From the NCBI GenBank assembly GCA_023213395.1, contig CM041465.1, forward strand, positions 248,317,741-248,381,740: 64,000 bases of DNA, in the 5' to 3' direction. The translations under genes were made by a program, and so were the position numbers. Below, one piece after another: positions 10,141 through 21,186 of this stretch. The stretch comes from Cycas panzhihuaensis. Lineage: Eukaryota > Cycadophyta. The notes beneath the pieces were generated by a model. The model saw only the letters and a list, made by a program, of their open reading frames with translations. It was not told where the DNA came from and ran no database searches. Numbering within the stretch: position 1 is the stretch's first letter; the number at the start of each line of letters is the position of its first letter.

Positions 10141-10479
10141 GCCAAACCCAACTAGATACACAAGTTGACACAAGAATATAAAGAAGATCTAGCATCACAA
10201 TAGATACTCCAGAAGATTCAAGAAGGGACATAGACAAATTATGAATTGTGAAATGATCCAATATTATATCGGGGGAAGATCTTCATCCCTTGCACCTTAG
10301 CACTCAAGAAGTTCGTCCAAGGGAGCCCACACGACATCATTGAGAGGACATATAGGCATTGACAAAACATATCACCAAATCTGTAATATATTTTTCTAAA
10401 AGGGATTAAAAACAAACATCTACAAGTTTGTTTTTTAATACAACACTTGATAAAGAAATAAAAGCAAAAGCGTTAGAAT

Positions 10480-11150
10480 TCTGAGATTACTTCAATTGTT
10501 ATATGTGCAAGGACAAAAATGGGTAGAAACATCAATGGATTTTATTATAGATCTATCGAGATGAAAGGGCAGAGATTTGATATTTGTTGTAGTGGATCAA
10601 CTAACTAATTATGCACACTTCAGAGATATGCAATCCACAACTAAAGCTAGCCAGATTGCAGATTTATTTGTTAAAGAAATCCACTGACTACATGGTTTTC
10701 TAAGGTCATAATAAGCAAGTACAACCCAAAATTAACAAGCAACTTTTGGTAAGACACGTTCTGACAAGAAGGAACTAAGCTTAAGATGAGCACGGCTTAT
10801 CATCCACAAATAGATGGATAAACAGAAGTAGTAAATAAATTTTTGGAAGGCTATTTGCAAAATTTCTTATCTAATAAGCAACAACACTGACATAATTGGT
10901 TACATCTCGATGAATGGTGGTACAACACTACCTACCATACATCGGCTAAAATGATGCCTTTTCAAGCACTTCATGGATAGAAGCCTCCATCCCTTCTCAC
11001 ATGGGCCAGTAACTCCAATCTATTCGTTGTACAGGAACGATAACAACAACTTGCTCAGACATCACAATTTTTGAAGGACAAACTCAACTTAGCAAAAAAT
11101 TGGATGAAGTAGCAAGTCAACCTGCACAAATTTGAAAGATCGTTTGAGAA
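10480..11150 (+). pseudogene. Gypsy-K integrase remnant
   Basis: Integrase core fragments are readable: SMDFIIDLSR (near 10535), FVVVDQLTNYAHF (near 10580) and STAYHPQIDG-x-TEVVNK (near 10790), the last being the signature before the catalytic E in Ty3/gypsy integrases. Several stops interrupt. The zinc-finger part (near 10290-10510) is poorly preserved. Confidence 0.8.
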
Positions 11151-11156
11151 AGACAA

Positions 11157-11540
11157 TTGGGCATATTTAGGGTTCAACCATACAAACAATCTACCCTGAA
11201 ACAAATAGGGAGGCACAAATTACAACCACAAATTTATAGGCCTTATCAAGTTTTGGAAAGAATAGGAGTAGTAGCCTATCTACTTGATCTATCATCAACC
11301 AACAAAGTACACAATGTGTTTCACATTTCCCATCTCAAACCAAAGTTGGAACAAACCACAACAGCATAGTTAGAATTTCCAATACTAGATGAAGAAGAAA
11401 AGTTGACCCTAGAACCTAAAGGCATCCTCCAAATATGGGCCAAGCAACTTTGATCCAAGGACATTCAACAGTATTTGATCAAATGGAAGAACCTCAATAA
11501 AGAATACATCACGTGGGAATTCGAAGAATGGTACTAACAA
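11157..11540 (+). pseudogene. Gypsy-K integrase C-terminus with chromodomain
   Basis: VYLLDLSSTNKVHNVFHISHLK-type sequence is the conserved end of chromovirus integrase. From 11373 a chromodomain is readable in one frame with one TGA: PKGILQIWAKQL, then QQYLIKWKN (near 11460) and EYITWEFEEW (near 11505). The hydrophobic/aromatic YLIKWK...TWE pattern defines the fold. In living chromoviruses this domain targets insertion to marked chromatin. Confidence 0.8.
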
Positions 11541-11584
11541 TATTCTCTCATCCCCATGCTTTGAGTGCAAAGCATGTTCTCAAT

Positions 11585-11668
11585 GGGGGGACTTATAGCA
11601 TGTCTTCTCTTTTTATGAAAACTGACTTTTTAATTATCTAATTTTTCACTACTATTAAAACTAGCTTC
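11585..11668 (+). repeat. Gypsy-K polypurine tract and start of its 3' LTR, interrupted
   Basis: GGGGGGA (11585-11591) follows the pol end, as a polypurine tract would. The LTR may begin at once or at TGTCTTCTC (11601). It is cut at 11668 by Copia-C; the continuation is presumed at 33888. Confidence 0.45.
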
Positions 11669-12216
11669 CAGTAAACCTTTATGTTTAAATGTTAAGTGAT
11701 GTACTTTATAATGTTTTATTATTGTACTTCACGTTAGTGTGACTTATCACTTAAAGTGATAAAGTGCACACCCACATTCTTTCTAGTGATATAACATTGT
11801 AACTTGAGGGTCAATGTACCCCTTATGCATCTTTGCTTACAGGAGAGCCCAAGGGACACTTGTCCCTCATGCATCTGGCATATCTTACATGTTTGGCATT
11901 TGTCAAACATGCAGCCTTTCAAGGTCTCTCCTTAGACTCTATATATTGAGACCAATTCTCATGTATCTAGATATGAGAGTGTGTAGTATTTTTATGCTAT
12001 TAGTTTTGCTAATCAAGTATTCTTCCTTATTTGGAGATTGGATCAATTCCTTCTCCTCCATATTGGTGTTCTCATGCTTGTGATCTTTACGATTATGCTT
12101 GCTCATAGTGCTCATCTCCATGCTAGCTTGAATAGATGCTAATCATCTTCATTATTTAAGCAATCTTTCCTCTCTTTTAGATCCTAAAGGCCATAGGCTT
12201 AATGGCCCATTCCCCA
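11669..12216 (+). repeat. 5' LTR of Copia-C
   Basis: Aligns throughout to 33341-33887. The expected TGTTAAAC start reads CAGTAAAC, so the terminal dinucleotide is lost or the edge is eroded; it ends CCCCA just before the primer site. TATA-like CTCTATATATTGAGACC lies near 11937, and palindrome 2 is at 11885-11914 in damaged form. Confidence 0.82.
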
Positions 12217-12218
12217 TT

Positions 12219-12230
12219 TGCTATCAGAGC
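12219..12230 (+). promoter_or_regulatory. Primer binding site of Copia-C
   Basis: TGCTATCAGAGC differs by one base from TGGTATCAGAGC and lies two bases after the LTR end. Confidence 0.8.
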
Positions 12231-12284
12231 CTTGTGAGAGGAGCTTTTTTGTAGTTTTCTCAAATTTGTGAGAGGGTTCCAAAC

Positions 12285-12323
12285 CCTTGGTGACGACTTT
12301 CGCTCTTCAAAGGCGATCCGAGG
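12285..12323 (+). promoter_or_regulatory. Primer-site-proximal hairpin, Copia-C (weakened)
   Basis: CCTTGG (12285-12290) can pair with CCGAGG (12318-12323) through one G-U pair. The inner CCTTCG/CGAAGG stem of Copia-E is reduced here to CTTT/AAAG. It lies 55 bases after the primer site. Confidence 0.45.
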
Positions 12324-13690
12324 CTTAGTTTGGATTATTTACTAAAATTACTCACCATCGTTTGGTTATTTGTAGGCTAGAGATTGATTATCTTAAGTTC
12401 TAAAATTTTTTCAGGCTCATTTCGTTGGGTGCAACAGTGAAATATCTCTAAAATTAGTGTTTTTTCTTGATTTTCTGTAATAAAAATTTAAGTTTTGTAG
12501 GATTATTGGCAGATCTTTGAACTATCTTTGCTTTTTGACTAAGAATCAATCCCATACTCACTCTTCTCAGCGTGCAGCTCACATGCAAAGTGCCAACACT
12601 ATTCTGGCCAGATTTCTCATATGCAAAGCAACTTTTTTTAATAAAAATACTCATTACTTGTAGATCTATCAAGGTTGGCCTATTCTGATGTTTATTGTAG
12701 GTGATTCAATCCTTAAAGAAGAAATCTAAAGCTTTGAATAGGGTTTCAAACCCTCGAAATAAATCTGGCAACCGCTCGAGCTCACACAGTCGTGCGCCTC
12801 TGTCCGGCCCCTTACTACGTTGTTCTCTTCGCACAAAGCTCTGCAGCTCGTGAAACTTTAGAGAAATCTTCCTCTTACCAATGCAACCCTGCCTCTGAGA
12901 TTTCAATTTGATCCAATCATTCCACAATAAGTTCTAATTGATCGGAGCTCGATCTATTGCGCCGTCGCCATTTGGATTTTTATTTCTTTCGAAAAATTTC
13001 ATTTTGAAACTTTATAAATTAAACCTTAGTTTATACAATTCAAAATATGGTAGAAAATATTCTAATTTTAATAAACTTTAGTTTATAAAGTTTTATGTTT
13101 TAAATGATTTAATCATATTTAATCACTTTTTTAGTCAAATTTTAGCCTCATTTTTATTTTTTTAAGTTCATCAACACATTAAAAAAATTTGCAAATGTGT
13201 TTTTGACTTAAAAAAGGTGATTTTAATGATATTTTGTACTCCATAAGGAAATATTCACATTGTAAGTAATTTTATAATGCTCCCTACGAGGTGACCTTAA
13301 TGCCCTAGTCATCAAAAAAGAGCCCAAATTCACTATTTTTTAATAAAATCACTTAGTTTTTTAGACTAGTTAGGACTATTTAAAGTCCTAACATTTTGAT
13401 GGTGATTGTCTACTCAGTGCAAGTGATTAAATTCAGCATTAAATGGTTGTTTTTTGTCATTAAAAACGAACCCACTTTAGCACTACATCAAAGCAAGCAA
13501 TTTCTCATTTGGACACTTAACACTTTTTTTTTCATATTTTCAAGTGCTCTTACAAACACATTACGTGCTAAGTTTTATGTACTCAATCACTTCTTTTTTA
13601 AGCCATTTCATTCAAATATTGATCAAGCATTGTAAACAGTAGCAAATTTATTTAAAACCTTTAAAAATTTTGCTTTAAAATCTTGTGGGA

Positions 13691-13771
13691 GAGGCCCGAA
13701 AAAGGTTAAAACCTTGCCTCTATAATCTCAAGCTTGGTGCATTCCCTAGGGGACCAATTGACCATACTGTC
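13691..13771 (+). promoter_or_regulatory. Leader hairpin 1 and damaged stem-loop 2, Copia-C
   Basis: Hairpin 1 (13691-13720) is intact. Stem-loop 2 keeps GTGCA and TGCAC, but the palindrome reads GACCATACTGTC (13760-13771) with one broken pair and the outer stem is eroded, as expected in the oldest copy. Confidence 0.5.
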
Positions 13772-14075
13772 AATGCACGACAATTGGAATTTCTTGGAGT
13801 AAAGAGGGTTTGAAAAGGGTGTTATTTGGGCTAAGAATCCCAAGGAAAGCACGGTACGTCCATGCAGATCAAGCCCAGCTAACCTTATCCTAGATTTGGC
13901 TTGGTCAATTGTTGGATCTACTTATAAAGATCAGGGTTGGACCAACTCCTAGCCTAGTCCTCCATCCCTCATCACTCTCTTCAGTTGTTGGATCTTCTTA
14001 TAAGATCATGGCTATTGGCGTGTTAGAAGGTGGAACTTAAGCGACAAAAGCTTTGAGTTTCCAAGTCATCTGCTA

Positions 14076-14080
14076 GCTTC
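14076..14080. repeat. Target site of Copia-E, left copy
   Basis: GCTTC here and GCTTG at 28786-28790 flank Copia-E. Four of five bases agree, and the joined Copia-C leader reads continuously across the two (CTAGCTT then GAAGATC). Confidence 0.65.
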
Positions 14081-14604
14081 TGTAGAAATGGCCAAAAGGC
14101 CTTAGAAACCTAAGATCTAGGAGCTATATTCACTCTAGTTCTAGAAAATAGATAATCTAGACTAACAATGAAAGTATGAGATCAAACATAAGAAAAAGAG
14201 CAAAATGATACCAAATATGAGGAGTTGGAATTGGTCCAACCTCCAAATGAATAGCAGTTTTATTAGCAAACTGGGAGCATAACAATATAGCTCCAACTCT
14301 ATATGAGAACAATGAGAAGAGGTCTCAATATATAGAGTGACAACAGAGACCTAAGGCATTGGATGTTTGACAAGTGTCAAACATCCAAGGTGCATGCCTT
14401 GCATGTAGGACATATGTCGTTTTGGGCTCTCAAGTGAGCAAAAGTGCATGGGGGTCCATTTGACCCTTAAGTAACAATGTTGTGTCACTAGAAAAGAATG
14501 TGGGTGTGCACTTTATCACTTAAGTGATAAGTCACCCATAAAGTACAAAAGTACAAATAATACATGAAAAATAAAGTACATAGGCTTAACATGTAAACAT
14601 AAAG
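14081..14604 (-). repeat. 3' LTR of Copia-E, main part
   Basis: Begins (plus-strand reading) TGTAGAAATGGCC and aligns to 28256-28785. Palindrome 2 is intact at 14359-14388. The internal primer-site-like TGATACCAAATAT is at 14206-14218. The last five bases, TAAAG, are the Copia-D target. Confidence 0.9.
14600..14604. repeat. Target site duplication of Copia-D, left
   Basis: TAAAG, identical to 21728-21732. Confidence 0.93.
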
Positions 14605-15145
14605 TGTGAAAATGGGCATTAAGCCACATTAGTCCCAAGACCATAAGTAAAAAGCACAATATCACAAATGCATGAAGCATAAAACATAAAGAACACAAAG
14701 AGAAATAGGAGCAAGATCAAGATACCAGAAATAGGAGTTGGAATTAGTCCAACCACCAAAGAATGCTTCAGCTTGATTAGCAAACTGACAGAATAACAAT
14801 CAGCTCCTCCTCTCAAGATGAGCAACAATGAAGAGAGGCCTCTTTAAATAGAAGAAGATGAGAGGCCAAGGGTTATTGCATGATTGACAAGTGTCAATCA
14901 TGCAATGCATGCTTGCATGTAGGATAAGTGTCCATTGGGAGCTCATGTGAGCAAAAGTGCAAGGGGGTCATTTGACCCTTAAGTGACAACGTTATGTCAC
15001 TAGACATAAAGTGGGTGTGTACTTTATCACTTAAGTGATAAAGTTACACCTAAAGTACAAAAGTGCAAAAGTGTACACATAATACAAGAATAGAAAGTAC
15101 ATTAGCTTAACATTATAAACATAAGGTAAACCATGAGGTTTAACA
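14605..15145 (-). repeat. 3' LTR of Copia-D (541 bp)
   Basis: Plus-strand reading TGTGAAAATGG to GGTTTAACA, bounded by the target duplication and polypurine tract. It contains a 24-bp version of palindrome 1 near 15024-15047, and palindrome 2 with 15-base arms at 14875-14906. The TATA equivalent is TTTAAA near 14843. Confidence 0.95.
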
Positions 15146-15154
15146 CCCCCCCTT
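15146..15154 (-). promoter_or_regulatory. Polypurine tract of Copia-D
   Basis: CCCCCCCTT on the plus strand, i.e. AAGGGGGGG on the coding strand, touching the 3' LTR. Confidence 0.9.
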
Positions 15155-16632
15155 ATTGTTTATAATGTTGAGTGACTCAAGACCATCTCTAAATTTTACA
15201 AATTTGTCTCTACCAAGTGGCTTGGTAAAGATATCTGCCGCTCATTGCTCGTTGGTCGATATTGAAGAGTGATCTCACCACCGCGTACATGCTCCATGAT
15301 GAAATGGTGGTGAACTTCAATATGCTTGGTCCGTGCGTGGAAGACTGGATTGTTAGTTAGCTTGAGGACACTCGATTGTCACAATGAATCTTTGGTCGCT
15401 CTGCTGAAATCCAAGCTCACCAAGAATCTGTCAAAGCCAGATAGCCTCACAAGCTGCGCTGACTGCAGCTTTGTACTCTGCTTCAGTGGAGGACAAGGTA
15501 ACATTTGGTTGCTTCTTGCAACTCCATGAAACAGTTGTTGAACCAAGGGTAAAACAGTAACCTGAGGTTGATTTCCTGCTATCCTGGCATCCTGCCCAAT
15601 CAGAATCAGAGAACCCCTCCAAAGTGAAGCTCTCCTTATGTACATACTCAAGTCCAAGCTGCAATGTTCCTTTGATATACTTGAGTATGCGTTTTGCTGC
15701 TTGCCAATGCTTCTGATTGGGTTGAGACATGAAGCGAGAGCAAATCCCAACTGCAAATGAGATGTCTGGACGAGTGTTGGTGAGATATATCAAGCTACCA
15801 ATCAAGAGTGGAATCTGCTGGTTCAGCTTCCTCATTAAGAGAAAGCTTGGTGCCGTTCTCCACGGGTGTAGGTGCCGTCTTGCAGTCATGCATCCTAAAT
15901 CTCTGCAAGATGTCCCAAGAATATTTTGCTTGGGAAATGAAGATATAGCCTGGCTGCTGCCATACCTCAAGGCCTAGAAAATAATGGAGAAGTCCAAGAT
16001 CAGTCATCTCAAAACTTCTCTTCAAATCATCCTGGAGAACATTGATGAGCTTAGTGTCATCACCCGTGATCACTAAGTCATCTACATACAAGGCAATATA
16101 AATGACATGGTGATGTTCATGTTTGATATACAAGTTTGGATCAGATGTGGATCGATGAAACCCATGTCTCAAAAAGTATTCATCGATTTTTGCGTACCAT
16201 GCCCTAGGAGCTTGCTTTAAGCCATACAAAGCCTCCTTGAGGCGACATACCAAATGCTCCTTGCCTTGTTCCTTGTAACCAGGAGGTTGCTCCAAGTATA
16301 CCTCCTCTTGAAGATCGCCGTTGAGGAAGACGCTCTTCACGTCCATCTGATATACGGGCCATTTGCATTGTGCAGCTAAGGCCAAGAGAAGTCTGATGGT
16401 GTTCATGTTTGCTACAGGTGCAAAGGTCTCCTCGTAATCAATTCCTTCCTTTGCTTGAACCCCTTTGCTACAAGTCTTGCTTTTCGTCGCTTGAGTGTCC
16501 CATCGGATGGAATTTGGTCTTGTAGACCCATTTACAATCGATTACTGTTTGTGTGGAGGCAATTCGACCAAGTCCCAAGTACCATTCTTGTGAATGGATT
16601 GAATCTCCTCATCCATGGCGACTTTCCAACTA
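15155..16632 (-). pseudogene. Copia-D reverse transcriptase and RNase H
   Basis: RT is open from about 16406 to 15795 with [15 protein letters not shown] and catalytic YVDD at 16077-16088. A one-base loss in the KGFKQ-KE region (near 16460) separates it from the upstream frame. An 11-base deletion near 15810 removes the YRQ of the usual TLYRQLIGSL segment and shifts the frame. RNase H continues with TNTRPDIS, DSDWAGC, STSGY and [10 protein letters not shown], then stops near 15430; the TKPLG tail is in other frames. Lesions are few but disabling. Confidence 0.9.
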
Positions 16633-18340
16633 TCACTTTATGAAGCCTCTTGCAAAGGTAGTAGGCTCATCAATAGAAAGCACTTCACCATAAGTGCAAA
16701 GTTTATTTCTTCGGAAATACTTTGATGGACGCGTTTCCTTCAATGATATGACCATCCTGCACTGCTTGAGTGTACCACTTAGGTAACTTCGAAATGATGT
16801 GGCATGAACCTCAATATCTTCTCGGTCTAAGTGTAGGAGTAATGAAGATGAAGTGGAAGGTTCAAGTGGAGCGGATGAAGATGAAGTAGATGGTATAGGA
16901 GGTGCGGATGAAGAACATGGTGTATAAGATTGAGGGAAGGAAGTCCTCAACAATCTTTTCCCTTTGTCAATAGGGGGTTGGATTGATGCCATATCCAACT
17001 CTTTTTTATCATCCTCAACAAAGATTACATCTCTTGAGAGATGCATTTTTCTCCCAAGCGGATCATACAACTTGTAGGCTTTGCTATGGATTGCATATCC
17101 TACAAAGATGCATTTGAGGCTATGTTTGTCCAACTTTGTTCTTTGTTGATCCGGTATGTGCATATACGCAGTACACCCGAATGTCCTCAAATGGCTGATA
17201 GTTGGCTTCTTTCCAGACCATGCCTCCTCAGGTGTGATATTGGTGACTGTTGTAGGACTTCAATTGGCCACATAATTTCAGATGAAATGCTTGACCGATA
17301 AGCCCTTGGAAGCCCTTTTGCATGCATTATTGTTATGGCCGTATTCGCCAATGTTCTATCCATCCTCTCGGAGACTCCATTTCTTTGAGGAGTATGAGGA
17401 GGCTGTGAGTTGTCTCCGAATTCCATTATCCTTGCAAAATTGGTTGAATTCATTTGAAGTGAATTCACCTCCATTATCTGACCTTAATGTGCCAATTGAG
17501 TAGCGATTCATTTTCTACTTCCACCTTGAACTCTTTGAACTTGGAGAAGGCTTGATTTTTGCTTTAGGAAGTAGACCCGGACTTTGTGAGAGAAGTCATC
17601 AATAAAAATATGTAGTACAATGCTCCTCCAAAGGATTGGGTGGACATGGGTCCACACAAGTCTAAGTGAACTAATTGCAAAGGATAAGATGCACGCCATG
17701 CTTTGCCTTTAGGAAAAAAGCGATGTTGTGTCCCCATTATGCAAGCTTCATAAAGACATTTTGAACCATACATCTTTGGAAGCCCATACACCATGCTTTT
17801 GTTTATCATCTGCTTCAGATTGTCTAGGCTTAAATGTCCTAGACGTTGATGCCATAATTGAATTTTTGACAAAGATGTGGAACCAGAGTAAGCAGAATCA
17901 AGAGTAATGTTATTGGCATCTAACTTGTAAAGACCTTGATCCTCATAGGCTACAGCTACGATCTGATCATCTTTGTCACAAATGATACATTTCCCATTTT
18001 TAATAGTACGCTCATGTGTTGCTTGTTCAACTGACTAACAGATAGCAGATTCTTCTCCATAGAAGGAATGAAGTAGGCATCACTGTTGGGAAATGATGAG
18101 GAAGGACTTTGAGGAGAATGAAAAGGAGCTATGGTGCCTATTCCTGAAATCTCAACTGATTCAGCGTTTCCAAAGGTCACTGATTGACCTTTACCTTCCT
18201 TGATGTTGCATCGGAGTTCTTCACGCCCTGTCATATGTTGAGAAGCTCCTGAATCGACGATCCAAGTGTTGTCAATGTTGCATGATTGGTATGCACAAAA
18301 CAGTTTGTCTTCATTGGCAAACTGATTAAAATGGCGTTGG
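16633..18340 (-). pseudogene. Copia-D protease and integrase
   Basis: Protease motif DSGASQHM (D codon at 18253-18255) follows a G9 run at 18356-18364 that puts it out of frame with gag; relatives have G7 or G8 tracts that keep the frame. The GAG-pre-integrase region is at 17872-17740 (LGHLSLDNL). Integrase core fragments (LVHLDLCGPM, then NGVSERMDRTL near 17370) lie in different frames joined by small indels near 17960, 17650, 17500 and 17190. The C-terminal segment 17190-16633 is open. Confidence 0.88.
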
Positions 18341-19306
18341 TAGCCACCTCTTTGACCCCCCCCCACCTCTTGGACCTCCTCGATAGGCACCTCGATTTGG
18401 TCGAGGGGGATTCTGCTGGTGATCTGGCTGTTGGAACCTTTGTTGAAACTGTTGTCGTGGCTGCTGTTGTCTTTGACCACAGTGTACTGCTGCTTCTTGT
18501 CTTCGAAGATCCGCTTGCTTCTTTCTGCACTCAAGTGCAATGTGGCCAGGTTTGCCACAATAATAGCATACGACATTGGACTTGGAAGATCCGATGTTCA
18601 TATTTCCAAACTGCTTTGTGAATGCAATTTTGGATTTTTGATTTGCCTTTGCCCTTGCTGTGAAAGCACCTGTTGTAGATGGTTCTTCATTATTCTTAGC
18701 ATAAATTTGTTCTTCTTGAAGCAATAAGCTTTCAAGTTCATTGAATGTCATCTCCCTTAGTGAACCATCTCGTGTAGCTGATGATATAAAGCCGTTGTAG
18801 TCCTTTGGTAATGCTTTTGTGATGGAGGCTATGATTTCATCTCTTGTAGCTGGACTACCTAAAGTATTTAATTCATTACAAACCTCCTTAAAGGACAAGA
18901 ATGCCGACATTGGCTTTGCAAATTTGATGGAGTACAATTTTGCTTTTATCATCAAAATGCGAGCTTCATCTCGCCTTTCATACAAAGAGGACAATGTGTC
19001 CCATGCTTCTTTAGAAGATTGTGCAGAAGAAATATTTTGGTCTACATTTATGTCCACAACCATACGAATGAATGCCAAAGCAATTTCGTCTTTGACCTCC
19101 CATGTAGCAACATGTTCAACATTCACAGGTGCAAGTTGATTTTCATTATTATTATCCACAGGTGTAGGATTGGGGATTCTTCCAGAAACATATCCCCAGA
19201 ACTCATTCATTATCAAGAGATTCTTTGTGATTCTTTTCCATTCTTGATAATTTGATTGCCCCGTTAGCCTTATGGTACATGCGTTAAGCATGTTTATGGC
19301 AGCCAT
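18326..19306 (-). CDS. Copia-D Gag (326 codons), uninterrupted
   Basis: The only full-length open Gag in the window. It starts at MAAINMLNACTIRLTGQ (19306), matching the start position of the relatives. The copia Gag domain is followed by the zinc knuckle CYYCGKPGHIALEC (18527-18568, CX2CX4HX4C) and Gln-rich then Gly/Arg-rich sequence. It ends 14 codons after the G9 run in a frame foreign to relatives, which continue directly into protease. Such a Gag could in principle still form particles; expression is not known. Confidence 0.85.
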   Translation of the reverse strand: MAAINMLNACTIRLTGQSNYQEWKRITKNLLIMNEFWGYVSGRIPNPTPVDNNNENQLAPVNVEHVATWEVKDEIALAFIRMVVDINVDQNISSAQSSKEAWDTLSSLYERRDEARILMIKAKLYSIKFAKPMSAFLSFKEVCNELNTLGSPATRDEIIASITKALPKDYNGFISSATRDGSLREMTFNELESLLLQEEQIYAKNNEEPSTTGAFTARAKANQKSKIAFTKQFGNMNIGSSKSNVVCYYCGKPGHIALECRKKQADLRRQEAAVHCGQRQQQPRQQFQQRFQQPDHQQNPPRPNRGAYRGGPRGGGGSKRWLPTPF

Positions 19307-19616
19307 CTTTCCACTTGATTAACACTTGAAGCTAGCAGATAAGTTGGAAACTCAAAGCTTTCGTCGCTTAAGTTCCACCTTCTAACAAGACCAACAGTCC
19401 CGATCTTACTAGAAGATCCAACAACTGAATGGAATGATGAGGGGTGGAGGACTAGGCTATAGAGTTGGTCCAACTTGATCTTATAGAGAAGATCCAAATG
19501 TTGACCAAGTTAAATCTAGGACAAGGCAGGTAGGGTTGATCTGCATGGACGTACCATGCTTTCCCTGGGATTCACAGCCCCAATAACACCCTTTTCGAAC
19601 CTCATTTCCTTCAAGC

Positions 19617-19682
19617 AACCTTAATTGTCGTGCACTGACTGCAGTCGGTTGGTCCCCTAGGAAATGCACCAAGCTTAAGGTT
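19617..19682 (-). promoter_or_regulatory. Leader stem-loop 2, Copia-D
   Basis: AACCTTAA (19617-19624) and TTAAGGTT (19675-19682), plus GTGCA/TGCAC, enclose the palindrome GACTGCAGTC (19637-19646), different in sequence from A, E and F but still self-complementary. Hairpin 1 follows at 19689-19718 with one weakened pair. Confidence 0.6.
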
Positions 19683-20579
19683 ATTTTAGAGGCAAGGTTT
19701 GAATCTTTTTCAGGCCTCTCCAGCAGTTTTAAATTCACTTTTAAATAAGTCTAAGTGAATTTTTAATATCTTCTTACTTGGATTTTTATGCCTTTTGGCT
19801 TACAAAGAATGCTTCTTAAGAAGCAATGAGAAAATGAGCACAAAACAGATTTCAAGTGCTTTATGATCCAAGTGAGGTGCTATGTATGCTTGAGTACAAT
19901 GATAAAGTACTTTGAGTACTTAAAAGAAAATGATGTAAGGAACCTTTGATGAAAACAACAAAAGAGGGTTCCTTTTAACCTTCAAGATCTGATGAAGTGA
20001 TGAAGCCACAAGAAAGGAGTACTCAAGAAATGCTCCGAGCCAACACAAACTCCATCAAGAAATTTGAGACTTAAAATGTCTCAACAATCCAACAAGAAAA
20101 TTGTGATTTTATTAAGTTTCACAATGAGCCTTCCTCTTTTTTGAACTTAAGAAGGCCAAGGTCACCATACAAGGTGCCAAAAATGAAGTTAGGTGGTAAT
20201 TTTCTTCACCTTTACAATGTAGATATGCCTCTTGATTACATTAATTAAGCTCAATGATGCTTTAATAGCATGAAAGTGTGCTAAAAGAGCTTAAAAACAA
20301 GAAGTACAAAAGGTACTTTTAAGAACCACTTAAAAAGACTTTATAAGTGAGATTAAATCTCACTAAAAGAAAACAGATTTCTTAAGGTAATCAAGGCGCC
20401 AATGTACGTAAAAATCTTCAAGTAGGCCCAGCTATAAAAACTGAAGGGCTTTTAAGACTCCCCTTGAGAAATTAAAAAAAATTCTCTTAAAACCTTTTAA
20501 AAATTGATTCACATGAGCATATTGTTGAAAAATATGCTATCAAGAGGTTGATTTTTCAATGCCGAAATGTTATTGTTGA

Positions 20580-20960
20580 TCGCCTTCTTGGTGGCAAGCG
20601 ATGACCGGGTTGACATCAGGCCGACCCTTGGCTGATTATCGGCCAGGCTGAGTTGGCGAGCCGAGTTAGTTGGCACCGGGGTTGAGTTGGCGCTTTGCCT
20701 GGCGATATGATGAGTTGGCACTTTTGCTGGCGCGATCTTGAGGCACCGTGATGATGTGGCATCACTTGAGTTGGCGATGTCTTGATCTTGACGACTCGAC
20801 AATGTGTGATTTGCACAAATGAGTTGAGCCGCAATGGTTGATGGGTGGGCTTTGTCGACTGGCACACCGAGTTGGCGGCGATGATGATTGGTACTGCTGA
20901 TTGGGCAGTGAGAGTATGATTTGGATAGTGCTTAAGATGAGCGATCTTGGTACCGGCGTG
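20580..20960 (-). repeat. GC-rich short-motif tract in Copia-D leader
   Basis: Plus-strand GAGTTGGC and variants (GAGTTGGCG, GAGTTGGCAC, GAGTTAGTTGGCAC) recur about eight times, spaced irregularly, in DNA clearly richer in G+C than its surroundings. It may be an acquired host segment or an expanded family block. The overlapping ORFs of 118 and 135 codons have no recognisable domain. Confidence 0.55.
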
Positions 20961-21172
20961 TTGAAGCGAGGAGGTGACTAGGCCTGATTGGAATGACTTC
21001 TTTGAGTTGAGTGCACCTTGCATGTGTCTTTATGCTTGTTGGCTTGACTTTGCATGAAATGGGCTTCTTCAAGTGCAGGGACAGAGGATAGTCCAGTGCA
21101 CAGATTACAAGAACAGATGACAGAGATAATAAACTAACAGTGCTTAAACAAACTAAGTTCAGAAACCTTTCA

Positions 21173-21184
21173 GCTCTGATACCA
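21173..21184 (-). promoter_or_regulatory. Primer binding site of Copia-D
   Basis: The complement is TGGTATCAGAGC, two bases from the 5' LTR, complementary to initiator tRNA-Met. Confidence 0.93.
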
Positions 21185-21186
21185 AA

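Larger units (their letters stand above)
12231..14080 (+). other. Copia-C leader (upstream of Copia-E insertion)
   Basis: About 1.85 kb of non-coding leader. The last 400 bp (13677-14075) match the leaders of A, D, E and F closely. The stretch 12940-13650 is strongly AT-rich. ORFs here are short and not shared between relatives. The leader resumes at 28791 and reaches gag at 28817. Confidence 0.75.
19307..21172 (-). other. Copia-D leader
   Basis: About 1.87 kb between primer site and gag. 19310-19720 is the conserved family block with both stem-loops. 19740-20500 is AT-rich. 20560-20960 is GC-rich and repetitive, not seen in the relatives. The primer-site hairpin of E and F is not present near 21060-21170. 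Confidence 0.8.

Noticed and set aside
18356-18364. G9 run between Gag and protease frames of Copia-D as a programmed frameshift site
   Set aside because: A, E and F have G7 or G8 runs there that keep gag and pol in one frame, so the G9 is best explained as a one-base homopolymer slip.
20509-21023. 118- and 135-codon ORFs in the Copia-D leader as a captured gene
   Set aside because: They overlap in different frames on the same GC-rich repeats and show no domain; kept only as a repeat tract of possible outside origin.
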